Origin: Achromobacter sp. Root83
GTDB lineage: Bacteria; Pseudomonadota; Gammaproteobacteria; Burkholderiales; Burkholderiaceae_B
Direction of reading: 5' to 3'
Assembly: GCF_001428845.1 (NCBI RefSeq)
Contig: NZ_LMIU01000022.1
Coordinates: 310,001-374,000, forward strand
DNA length: 64,000 nucleotides
Shown: one piece after another, positions 1-6,821 of the stretch
Layout of the letters: every line of letters starts with the position of its first letter
How positions within the stretch are numbered: the stretch's first letter is position 1
Notes under the pieces: generated by a model
The model's database searches: none
What the model saw: the letters and a program-made list of their open reading frames with translations, nothing else
Told to the model about the DNA's origin: nothing
Made by a program: the position numbers and the translations under genes

Positions 1-297
1 GTTGAGCGTATTGAACGGACCCTTGTACTGCGGACTCTTCTTGTCGATGCTGAAGGCGTACATGGCCTGGTAGCTGGCGACCATGGGTGTGCCGTACAGA
101 TAGGCCTCGCGGGCGATGCTGCGCGCCTGTTGCGCGGTGACGCCCTGGATGCCGACGGATTGCGACCCCGTCGCGGCGTCGGGCGACGTGAAACTGCATC
201 CCGCCAGGCTGCCGGCCAGCGTGGCGGCCGCTATGGCCTTGGGAAACGAACGTTGGCTTGCGTTGAAAGATCCAGTGCTACTCTGACGGTGGCGCAT
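1..297 (-). CDS. DUF1254-family lipoprotein, N-terminal part (cut by window edge)
   Basis: The first 99 codons are present and the gene leaves the window at base 1. The ATG at 297 follows an in-frame TGA and a GGAG six bases upstream, which fixes the start. The product has a lipoprotein signal: a hydrophobic stretch ending in SLAGC, so the mature protein should be lipid-anchored at that Cys. After the anchor comes REAYLYGTPMVASYQAMYAF and a segment ending PFNTLN, which match the beginning of the DUF1254 domain. DUF1254/DUF1214 proteins are secreted or envelope proteins of unknown biochemical role. Only the N-terminus is visible, so the full domain set is not known. Family call is from remembered motif similarity. 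Confidence 0.75.
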   Translation of the reverse strand, partial: MRHRQSSTGSFNASQRSFPKAIAAATLAGSLAGCSFTSPDAATGSQSVGIQGVTAQQARSIAREAYLYGTPMVASYQAMYAFSIDKKSPQYKGPFNTLN

Positions 298-305
298 TCA
301 GTGCT

Positions 306-325
306 CCAACATGGCGTGATGTTGG
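306..325. promoter_or_regulatory. Inverted repeat upstream of the DUF1254 gene
   Basis: Arms CCAACAT (306-312) and ATGTTGG (319-325) are perfect complements around a 6-base spacer. It lies just upstream of the start codon at 297 and overlaps the probable ribosome-binding region, so it could be an operator or a 5' mRNA hairpin. No regulator can be assigned. Confidence 0.35.
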
Positions 326-449
326 CAACGCCCAGGTGGGGGCAGCGTCGCGTGCAAGGCTTGAATTCCCGGGGATTCTGGCATATTTCCCCCTCATGTA
401 AAAGAATCGGCGCGGCAGGGGCCGGCCAGACAGCAACGGCAAACGGAAG

Positions 450-1046
450 ATGCAGACGCAAGACCACGGCAGCAGCGGCCCGGACGGCGAGTCCTACAAC
501 ATACGCGCGTCTTCGTACTTCGTGCTGCAGGCCCCGCACCGCTGCCCGGCCTGCAACGAGATCTCGCGGGTGTACGCGCTGGCGGTGCCGTCCGGCCACG
601 AAAGCACCGAGGCCGACGTGGAGCTGGACGAAGACGATGCCGACAGCCCCGGGCTGGATCCCCAGGCGTTTCGCGACTGGCTGTTCAGCCCCGCTTCATG
701 GCAGCGGATTCCAGGGCCGGCCATGATTTCCGCGACGGCGGCCTTGTCCCCCGCGGTGGCGCAAACGATGCAGGCCCTTGCGCCGCCCTACCGTCCGAAC
801 CCCGGCCGGGGCGGCGAATGGAGCAATTTTTGCGAGCATTGCGACAAGCCCGTCTGGGATGGGGCCCTGCATCCGAATCCAGGCCAGGCGTTCTGCCCGG
901 CAGATGCCGAGGCCGCGGCGCAAGTGACGGTGCATGCGGTCGACGCGCCGTTCGCCGCGTTCTTCGGCATGTGCTGGACGGACAGCTACCGCAACAAGTG
1001 GCCGCTGTTCGCGCGCATGGGGTACGCGTGCAGCGCCGGTGATTAG
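450..1046 (+). CDS. Hypothetical protein with two Cys pairs (zinc-ribbon-like)
   Basis: A 198-residue soluble protein that I do not recognise. It has a CPAC pair near residue 30 and a CEHC pair near residue 128, a spacing typical of two halves of a zinc ribbon, and an acidic stretch (ELDEDDAD) near residue 57. There is no signal peptide or membrane segment. The ribosome-binding site is weak (GGAAG touching the ATG), so the start is not firm. Its TAG stop (1044-1046) overlaps the TAA stop of the convergent ureidoglycolate lyase gene. Metal binding is inferred only from the cysteine spacing. Confidence 0.6.
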   Translation: MQTQDHGSSGPDGESYNIRASSYFVLQAPHRCPACNEISRVYALAVPSGHESTEADVELDEDDADSPGLDPQAFRDWLFSPASWQRIPGPAMISATAALSPAVAQTMQALAPPYRPNPGRGGEWSNFCEHCDKPVWDGALHPNPGQAFCPADAEAAAQVTVHAVDAPFAAFFGMCWTDSYRNKWPLFARMGYACSAGD

Positions 1047-1600
1047 GCCGCCTGGCTCAGGTCCTGCGGCAGTTCCAGATGGCATGCGGGAATGGCGGCG
1101 ATGTCGCTTTCCGTGGCGCGGGCGTCGGTGGTCAGGTGCTGGATCAGGTCCACCGTGGTGGAGCGGCGGGTCAGCATCAGGCACGTGACTTCCGCGCTGG
1201 CGACGCGGGTGGCGTGCCAGCAGCCCGGCCGCATGCACACGCCCTGCCCCTGCGGCACGCGGAAGGCCGCCAGCGTGGACAGGTCGGGGCTGCCATCGGC
1301 GGCGCTGCGCGCCACGATCTGGATGATCTCGCCGGTGAGGGGAACGATGGCCTGTTGCGTCAGCAGGTGCTTTTCCAGGCTTGAGACTTCCGTGGACTGG
1401 CTGCGGTAGTTGACCCACAGCAACTCGGCGTCGCCGCCCGCGCCGGTATTGAACAGGTGTTCCTGCCAGAAGTCGGTGGCGGGGTGCGAGTACAGCGGCA
1501 CGCCGTGGCCATCCGGTATCGGCTTGCCCAGCATCCAGCCGTAGGCGTTGAACGCCTCCGGCGTGAGATCGTTGATTTGCAGCGCGGTGTTGCTTGTCAT
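1043..1600 (-). CDS. Ureidoglycolate lyase family protein (AllA-like)
   Basis: A 185-residue protein of the ureidoglycolate lyase/hydrolase family, a cupin-like fold that in the allantoin pathway splits ureidoglycolate to glyoxylate and urea. Visible family features are the N-terminal FNAYGWMLGKP, the central LLWVNYRSQ and the C-terminal RPGCWHATRV, where the His lies in the expected metal or active-site strand. Length is near the family norm. The ATG overlaps the stop of the upstream Arm-domain gene as ATGA (1597-1600), so translation is probably coupled. No other allantoin-pathway gene is in view, so the physiological substrate is uncertain; several Proteobacteria carry such orphan paralogues. 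Confidence 0.75.
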   Translation of the reverse strand: MTSNTALQINDLTPEAFNAYGWMLGKPIPDGHGVPLYSHPATDFWQEHLFNTGAGGDAELLWVNYRSQSTEVSSLEKHLLTQQAIVPLTGEIIQIVARSAADGSPDLSTLAAFRVPQGQGVCMRPGCWHATRVASAEVTCLMLTRRSTTVDLIQHLTTDARATESDIAAIPACHLELPQDLSQAA

Positions 1601-1830
1601 GCGGGACCCTGTGGTGGCTTAGCGCCGCGCTTGGGGAATTCGGCGTCATAGTCGAACTCGCCACGCGCGATGGCCTCGAGGATGGCGGCCCGCCGGTCGG
1701 CGGCCCGCTTGAGATTGGCGGCGGTGGGTTTGACCCGGACGCGCTCGACATAGTGCCTGCCGTCATAGAGGAAGCCGATCTCGATGGATGATTCGGACGC
1801 GGGCCGTACCCCCTCGAATCCCTTGTTCAT
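1597..1830 (-). CDS. Stand-alone Arm DNA-binding domain protein (DUF3596-like)
   Basis: A 77-residue protein consisting only of what looks like the N-terminal Arm DNA-binding domain of phage-type tyrosine integrases. The pattern is GVRPASESSIEIGFLYDGRHY, then VKPTAANLKRAADRRAAI, then a run ending GEFDYDAEFP, the usual order in DUF3596. The catalytic integrase domain is absent. The ATG at 1830 is chosen because GGGGAGAGG lies directly upstream; an open frame extends to 1941 but without such a site. Its TGA overlaps the ATG of the ureidoglycolate lyase gene by 4 bases. In integrases the domain binds arm-type att sites; here a repurposed DNA-binding or decayed role is possible, but nothing in the sequence decides it. 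Confidence 0.7.
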   Translation of the reverse strand: MNKGFEGVRPASESSIEIGFLYDGRHYVERVRVKPTAANLKRAADRRAAILEAIARGEFDYDAEFPKRGAKPPQGPA

Positions 1831-1876
1831 CGCCCTCTCCCCTGGTTGCCGTTGGACCCCATGATAAACGCTTCGA

Positions 1877-1897
1877 TATGACAGCCGCGCCGTCATA
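1877..1897. promoter_or_regulatory. Inverted repeat between divergent Arm-domain and cupin genes
   Basis: Arms TATGAC (1877-1882) and GTCATA (1892-1897) flank a 9-base spacer in the roughly 100-bp divergent intergenic region. The position suits an operator serving one or both genes. No regulator is identified. Confidence 0.3.
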
Positions 1898-1933
1898 CAC
1901 TGGCCGCACGCCCCCACTCCAAGGATGCGCATC

Positions 1934-2314
1934 ATGGCCACTGACCTGTCTACGCACTATGTGTTCCTGGACGCCTCCGGCGCCGCCGCCACGGTACCCG
2001 GCGGCGTTGCGTTCTGGTCGCAACCCGAAGCGGAGCTGGAAAAGTACGGACGCGGCTGGCTGGTGTCCGAATATGCGTTCGCGGCGGACTGGCCGCAATG
2101 GGAAATGCACCCCGAGGCCGACGAGATCGTGCGTCTCATGTCCGGCGCGGCGGAACTGCATCTGGAGCAACCCGAAGGACCGCGCATCGCGACGCTGCGG
2201 GCTGGCGACGCGTATGTCATTCCGAAGGGCGCGTGGCACACCGTCAAGGTGATCCAGCCCTGCCGCATGCTGCACATCACGCTGGGCGCGGGCACGCAGC
2301 ACCGCCCCGCGTAG
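1934..2314 (+). CDS. Single-domain cupin protein
   Basis: A 126-residue small cupin. The two cupin motifs are recognisable: an MHPEADEIVRLMSGAAELHL stretch at about residues 57-76 (motif 1, with His and Glu ligands) and AYVIPKGAWHTVKV at about residues 96-109 (motif 2, with the His ligand). One metal ion is expected. The ATG at 1934 is preferred over an in-frame ATG at 1925 because AAGGA sits eight bases upstream. The enzyme's reaction cannot be told from sequence; such proteins are often sugar or hydroxyacid isomerases, or binding proteins. It is transcribed away from the Arm-domain/ureidoglycolate lyase pair and runs toward the convergent MFS gene. Confidence 0.75.
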   Translation: MATDLSTHYVFLDASGAAATVPGGVAFWSQPEAELEKYGRGWLVSEYAFAADWPQWEMHPEADEIVRLMSGAAELHLEQPEGPRIATLRAGDAYVIPKGAWHTVKVIQPCRMLHITLGAGTQHRPA

Positions 2315-2335
2315 CGGCGCCCGGTCCCGCGCGGA

Positions 2336-3577
2336 CTATCCCGGCACGCCGGCGGGACGGACGCGCTGGATCTCGCGATCATCGATCGGCCAGTGCAGCG
2401 CGGCCGACAGCACGCCCAGCCCCATCGCCCCCAGCCAGATCAGATCGTAGGACTTGGTGGTCTCGAACACGACGCCGCCCAGCCATACGCCCAGGAACGA
2501 TCCCACCTGATGGCCAAAGAACACGAAGCCAAACAAGGTGGTGATATAGCGCACGCCGAACACCTGTGAGATCAGACCGTTGGTGAGCGGCACGGTACCC
2601 AGCCAGACAAAGCCCATCACGGCGGCGAATGCATAGACCGACCACGTGGACAGCGGCAGCAGCACGAACAGGGCGATGGCGGCGGTGCGCAGCAGGTAGA
2701 TACCGGCCAGCAGGTATTTGCGGCGATGATGCGCCCCCAGGATGCCGCAGACATAGGTGCCCATGACGTTGGTCAGCGCGATGATGGCCAACGCCGCGAC
2801 CGCATCGGAAGCGCGCAGGCCCTTGTCCATCAGGTACGCCGGCAGGTGCGTGCCGATGAAGGCCAACTGGAAGCCGCAGGCCAGGAAACCCAGGTTCAAC
2901 AGCCAGAACCCGGGGCGGGTAAAGGCCTCGCGGATGGCGGCGGGCATGGACAGATTGGCGTCCGGGGCGGTGGCGTCCTGCATCCTGACGGCGGGCTCGC
3001 GCAAGGGCAGCGCCAAGGGCAGCAGAAAAGCCAGCACGACCGCAAAGACCAGCAGCGCCGTGACCCATCCCCAGCCCCCGATCAGCCATTGCGCCGCCGG
3101 CACCATGGTGAACTGCCCCAGCCCGCCCACCGCGCCCGCCACGCCCAGGGCCCAGCTTCGGCGCTCGGGCGGCACCAGGCGGCTCAGCGCGCCGTAGATG
3201 GCGGCGAACGCCGTGCCGGACAGCGCAATGCCGACGCACACGCCCGCCGTCCACAGAAAGCCCGCGGGCGTCGTGGCGTGCGCCATGCCCACCAGCCCCA
3301 CGGCGTAGAACAGCAGCCCGCCCGCGATGACCTTGGCCGAACCGTAGCGGTCAGCGATCATGCCGGTGAACGGCTGCACGATGCCCCAGGTCAGGTTCTG
3401 CACGGCCAGCGCGATGGCGAAGGTCTCGCGGCTCCAGCCCCGGTCCATCGTGACGGGCAACAGGAACAGGCCCTGCACGTGGCGTACGCCCAGGGCCAGG
3501 CCCATGACGACGCCGCCGGCCAGCACCAGCAGCCATAGCTGCGAGACATCCAGGGAAGATCTGCTCGGGGTGGACAT
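2336..3577 (-). CDS. MFS transporter
   Basis: A 413-residue major facilitator with about 12 predicted membrane segments. The loop 2-3 signature is visible as GMIADRYGSAKV (around residue 72), the canonical MFS GxxxDRxGxR-like motif, and the central cytoplasmic loop (about residues 195-215) separates two six-helix halves. AGAGGTT just upstream of the ATG supports the start. The protein resembles the bacterial MFS group often labelled oxalate/formate or carboxylate carriers, but the substrate is not determinable. It is monocistronic, converging on the cupin gene and followed upstream by the histidine kinase gene on the same strand. Confidence 0.8.
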   Translation of the reverse strand: MSTPSRSSLDVSQLWLLVLAGGVVMGLALGVRHVQGLFLLPVTMDRGWSRETFAIALAVQNLTWGIVQPFTGMIADRYGSAKVIAGGLLFYAVGLVGMAHATTPAGFLWTAGVCVGIALSGTAFAAIYGALSRLVPPERRSWALGVAGAVGGLGQFTMVPAAQWLIGGWGWVTALLVFAVVLAFLLPLALPLREPAVRMQDATAPDANLSMPAAIREAFTRPGFWLLNLGFLACGFQLAFIGTHLPAYLMDKGLRASDAVAALAIIALTNVMGTYVCGILGAHHRRKYLLAGIYLLRTAAIALFVLLPLSTWSVYAFAAVMGFVWLGTVPLTNGLISQVFGVRYITTLFGFVFFGHQVGSFLGVWLGGVVFETTKSYDLIWLGAMGLGVLSAALHWPIDDREIQRVRPAGVPG

Positions 3578-3703
3578 GGCGAACCTCTTGCGTGGAACGT
3601 CGCCCCCATTAGGGCGGGCACGGCTCTATTACAGGCGCGGCGCGCCCCGGATTCAACCGATTATTTTTTGTCCGCTGCATGCGCGGCGGGAATGCCAGGC
3701 GGA

Positions 3704-5095
3704 TCAGCCGGCTGGCGGTGGCGCGGGCATGCGCACCGAAAACACCGAGCCCTTGCCCACCGCCGACCGCACCGAGACCTCGTATCCCAGCAGCGCGGCC
3801 AACCTGCGCACGATCGCCAAACCCAGGCCCAGGCCCTGCCCCGCATCCGGCGCGTCCACGCCGCGCGTGAACTCGGTGAAGACAGCCTCTTGCGCGTCGG
3901 GCGCGATGCCCACCCCCGTGTCCCAGATCTGGATCACGGCGCCGCCGCGCCGACGCCGGGCGCACAGCAGCACGCGCCCCTCGACCGTGTAGGACAGCGC
4001 GTTGCTCAGCAGGTTGTCCAGAATGCGGCGCAGCAGCGCGGGGTCGGTATCCAGTTCGATATCTGTGGGCAGCACCGACAGCGTCAAGCCGCGGGCCAGC
4101 GCCTGCGGCTCGTAGTCCTGCCGCAGGGCGTCGAACAGTGCGTCCAGGCTGACTCGCCGGCGTTCGATACGCAGCAGGTGCGCGTCCATGCGGGAGACGT
4201 CCAGCAGACCGTCCAGCAGGCGGTTCAGGTCTTCCAGCACCGTTTGCTGGCGCCGCGCAACGTGCATCGCGTCCTGCGGGCTGATGTGTCCTTGCGCGGC
4301 TCGGTTGGCCAGGATGTCGGTGAACAGGCCCAGCGCGTGCACGGGCTGGCGCAGGTCGTGCCCGGCGGCGGCCAGGAAGCGGGTCTTGGCCTCGTCCGCC
4401 GCGGCGACGCGGTCGCGCTCGCGCTCCAGGCGGCCTATCAGGTCCGTGTTTTCGAACCGCAGCGCCACGGTGGTCTTGAGGCTGCGGTAGGTGATGGCGC
4501 TGAAGTACAGGTTGACGGCCAGCAGGCAGAAGGCGAAGGCCGCGTAGACCAGATGCAGGCTGTCTCCGGCCGCGAGGCAGGCGGCGGTGAACGGCGCCAG
4601 CATGGCCAGCGCGGATCCCGCGTAGGCGGGCGGATAGGCCGACAGTGACGGCACCGCGCCGCTGCACATGCCGGCCAGCATGACGCAACCGAATGCCAGC
4701 ATCATGTCGTCGTGCGACAGCACGGCCGTCAGGCCCGCCAGCCCCCACAGCAGGCCCGACAGCCAGGACAGCGCGGAAAACCCCAGCACCCATCGGCGCA
4801 CCCCGGATGGCGCGGGTTGCCGCCGCAGAAAAACGCGGCTCAGGCCGACCCGCAGGCCTGTCAGCAGGTAGATGGCCGAGGCCCAGGCCGCCAGCAGCCA
4901 GGACGGCACGCTGCCCTGCATCACGTAGGCCACCGGGACCACGACGGCGAAATTGGCGAACAGCACGCCGTAGGATTGCCGGTAGAGCAGGACGGCCAGC
5001 GCGGCCTGCGTCGATGCCGCCGCGAGCGGCGGCCCCGGCATAGCCAGGGCAGGCCCGAGAGACCCGGGCACGGCGGGGGAGGCGGAATGGGTCAT
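3704..5095 (-). CDS. Membrane sensor histidine kinase
   Basis: A roughly 463-residue sensor kinase. The N-terminal half (residues about 25-200) holds five or six hydrophobic segments with short loops, so the signal is probably sensed in or near the membrane. A short coiled linker leads to the dimerisation and phosphoacceptor helix with AAAGHDLRQPVHAL (His at about 246), typical of the kinase group whose H-box reads GHDLRQP. The ATPase domain has the N-box DNLLSNALSY, the G1 box WDTGVGIA and a G2-like GQGLGLGLAIV. The start at 5095 is one of two candidates; an in-frame ATG at 5134 would add 13 residues and neither has a clear ribosome site. It is divergent from the NarL-type regulator gene, its likely partner. 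Confidence 0.85.
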   Translation of the reverse strand: MTHSASPAVPGSLGPALAMPGPPLAAASTQAALAVLLYRQSYGVLFANFAVVVPVAYVMQGSVPSWLLAAWASAIYLLTGLRVGLSRVFLRRQPAPSGVRRWVLGFSALSWLSGLLWGLAGLTAVLSHDDMMLAFGCVMLAGMCSGAVPSLSAYPPAYAGSALAMLAPFTAACLAAGDSLHLVYAAFAFCLLAVNLYFSAITYRSLKTTVALRFENTDLIGRLERERDRVAAADEAKTRFLAAAGHDLRQPVHALGLFTDILANRAAQGHISPQDAMHVARRQQTVLEDLNRLLDGLLDVSRMDAHLLRIERRRVSLDALFDALRQDYEPQALARGLTLSVLPTDIELDTDPALLRRILDNLLSNALSYTVEGRVLLCARRRRGGAVIQIWDTGVGIAPDAQEAVFTEFTRGVDAPDAGQGLGLGLAIVRRLAALLGYEVSVRSAVGKGSVFSVRMPAPPPAG

Positions 5096-5123
5096 GGGCC
5101 TGAGCCGGGATCGGTCCCTATAA

Positions 5124-5154
5124 TGACGCATCATTCTGACACATCATGTCATCA
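5124..5154. promoter_or_regulatory. Direct repeats in the kinase/regulator intergenic region
   Basis: TGACGCATCA (5124-5133) is repeated as TGACACATCA (5137-5146) with a 13-bp period, followed by a shorter TGTCATCA (5147-5154). The repeats sit in the short divergent region between the kinase and response regulator genes, where an autoregulatory NarL-type protein could bind. Part of the array overlaps the longer alternative start of the kinase. Confidence 0.35.
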
Positions 5155-5165
5155 CACTGTCCCCC

Positions 5166-5801
5166 ATGAGCGTCCCGCCTCAGTCATCCCCTCTGCGCAT
5201 CCTGATTGCCGACGACCACGGCATCGTGCGTGAAGGCGTGAGGATGATGCTGGCCCAGTCGCCGGCTGCAATCGGCGCCGTGGACGAGGCCGGCACCGGC
5301 GAACAGGTGCTGGCGTTGCTGGCGGCGCACGGCGCGGATCTGCTGGTGCTGGACCTGGGCATGCCCGGGGTGTCGGGATCGGGTTGGGTGCGTGCGCTGC
5401 GCGAGCGATACCCGGCGCTGCACATCATGGTGCTGACGGCAAACACCGACGAGCGCACCCGCGCCGCCGTGCTGGAGGCCGGCGCCGACGCCTTTCTCGC
5501 GAAGACCGGCAGTTCGCAGCCGCTGTTGGCCGCCATCGCGGATCTTGCCAGCGGCGGGGCGCGTCCACGGGCCGCACTTGCGCCCTACGCCCAGACGCCC
5601 GACGAAACCCTGACGCGGCGCGAGCAGCAGGTGCTGGCGATGGCCGCGCTGGGCGCCACGGCGGCCCAGATTGCGCAGGACCTGCACATCAGCCCCTACA
5701 CCGCGCGCAAGCACCGCGAAAACCTGATGCGCAAACTGGATCTGCACAGCACGGCCGAACTGGTCGCCTACGCGGTGCGCCTGGGCCTGCCCACGGGCTA
5801 G
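5166..5801 (+). CDS. NarL/FixJ-type response regulator
   Basis: A 211-residue regulator with a receiver domain (residues about 10-125) and a LuxR-type helix-turn-helix (about 145-205). The acidic pair is in ILIADDHG (residues 16-17), the phosphoacceptor Asp is D63 in LVLDLGMPG, the switch Thr is in MVLTAN and the conserved Lys is in AFLAKTG. The output domain shows LTRREQQVLAMAALG and the recognition-helix region ISPYTARKHRENLMRKL. It is a DNA-binding transcription factor activated by phosphorylation, most likely by the divergent histidine kinase. The target genes are not identifiable; the repeats between the two genes suggest autoregulation. Confidence 0.9.
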   Translation: MSVPPQSSPLRILIADDHGIVREGVRMMLAQSPAAIGAVDEAGTGEQVLALLAAHGADLLVLDLGMPGVSGSGWVRALRERYPALHIMVLTANTDERTRAAVLEAGADAFLAKTGSSQPLLAAIADLASGGARPRAALAPYAQTPDETLTRREQQVLAMAALGATAAQIAQDLHISPYTARKHRENLMRKLDLHSTAELVAYAVRLGLPTG

Positions 5802-5973
5802 CCGCAAAAAATACGGCACGCATCGTATTTCCCGCCCGGTCGTCCATCACTAGACTGGCCCGGCAGCGTTGCGCCTTCCTGGTTCGCCAAGACGTCCGGG
5901 ATCGCGGGCGCGCACCAGACTCCCACGCCGTCCCCGCCTTCCCGCGTGCCGTCGAACCCGCCGCACCGTCCCC

Positions 5974-6555
5974 ATGCACCCTGCTCCCGCCCTTGCCGCC
6001 GGCCGCGCCGCCGCCTCGCCCGCCAGTCCGCCGCCGCCCGCCGATCCGGTCAGTGAACTGGTGCGGGCGCAACACGACCGGCTGCGCCGTTTCGTGGGCA
6101 GGCACGTCGGCAACCGCAGCGAAGCAGACGACATCACCCAGCAGGCATTCGCGGAGATGTCGCTGTCCTACCACCGGTTCCGAGGCGACAGCAAGCCGTC
6201 GACCTGGCTATATGGCATTGCGCTGAACCTGATCCGCAATCACCTGTCGCGGGCGCCAGAGCGGCGTTACGCCTTTGTGGACATCGACACGCTGGCGTCC
6301 GACCCCAGCCCCGAGCCCGGTCCGCCAGCGCAGGCGGAATGGCGGCAGATGGTCGGTCTCGTGGACCGGGCCATGAGCGAAATCCCGCAGGACCTGCGCG
6401 ATCTGATCCACCTGATCGCCGTGGAAGAACTGTCTTACGAAGAGGCCGCGCAGCGGCTGGCGCTGCCAATCGGCACAGTACGCAGCCGCCTGTCGCGTGC
6501 GCGCGCCCAGTTGCGGATCCGCATGCGGGCGCGAGGCATTTGCCTGGATGGGTAA
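5974..6555 (+). CDS. ECF-type RNA polymerase sigma factor
   Basis: A 193-residue sigma-70 family protein with only regions 2 and 4. Region 2 includes LVRAQHDRLRRFVGRHV, the ADDITQQAFAEM core-binding segment and RGDSKPSTWLYGIALNL for -10 recognition. Region 4 has IPQDLRDLIHLIAVEELSYEEAAQ split by the usual turn, then GTVRSRLSRARAQLR. The ATG at 5974 gives the normal ECF length; an open frame to 5869 adds only Arg/Pro-rich sequence. The first 25 residues are Ala/Pro-rich and probably disordered. No anti-sigma gene lies on either side, which is uncommon, so regulation may be transcriptional or by a distant gene. The WG-repeat genes downstream are a possible target, by position only. Confidence 0.85.
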   Translation: MHPAPALAAGRAAASPASPPPPADPVSELVRAQHDRLRRFVGRHVGNRSEADDITQQAFAEMSLSYHRFRGDSKPSTWLYGIALNLIRNHLSRAPERRYAFVDIDTLASDPSPEPGPPAQAEWRQMVGLVDRAMSEIPQDLRDLIHLIAVEELSYEEAAQRLALPIGTVRSRLSRARAQLRIRMRARGICLDG

Positions 6556-6583
6556 GCAGCAAGTGAACAAAGGATAAATGGCA

Positions 6584-6625
6584 GGCAAATAGGCCCGCAA
6601 TCCGCGCGGATTACGGCTATTTGCC
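6584..6625. other. Long hairpin downstream of the sigma factor gene
   Basis: GGCAAATAG (6584-6592) is the exact complement of CTATTTGCC (6617-6625), and inside it AATCC (6599-6603) pairs with GGATT (6608-6612) around GCGC. This gives a strong 42-base stem-loop. No T-run follows, so it may be a weak terminator or a leader structure for the WG-repeat gene starting at 6822. The remaining bases up to 6821 show no gene. Confidence 0.4.
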
Positions 6626-6821
6626 GGATGATAGCGCCTTATACAGGGGTGGAGCCCGCCAATGCTAACGCTTGGTTCTTTATAGTTACATTTACCGGCC
6701 TCCGAGCCTGCTACCGGTGGTTACAGTGCTGCCTTCCCTTCTTACTCGGCAGGCATCCGACCATGTGGCACGCCCGGCTTGGCTTCTTTGTTCGCGCGGC
6801 TCGCTGCCGCGCCACCGCGCG

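Noticed and set aside
1597-1830. Attachment site or prophage remnant around the Arm-domain gene
   Set aside because: There is no tRNA gene, direct-repeat pair or other phage gene within several kilobases.
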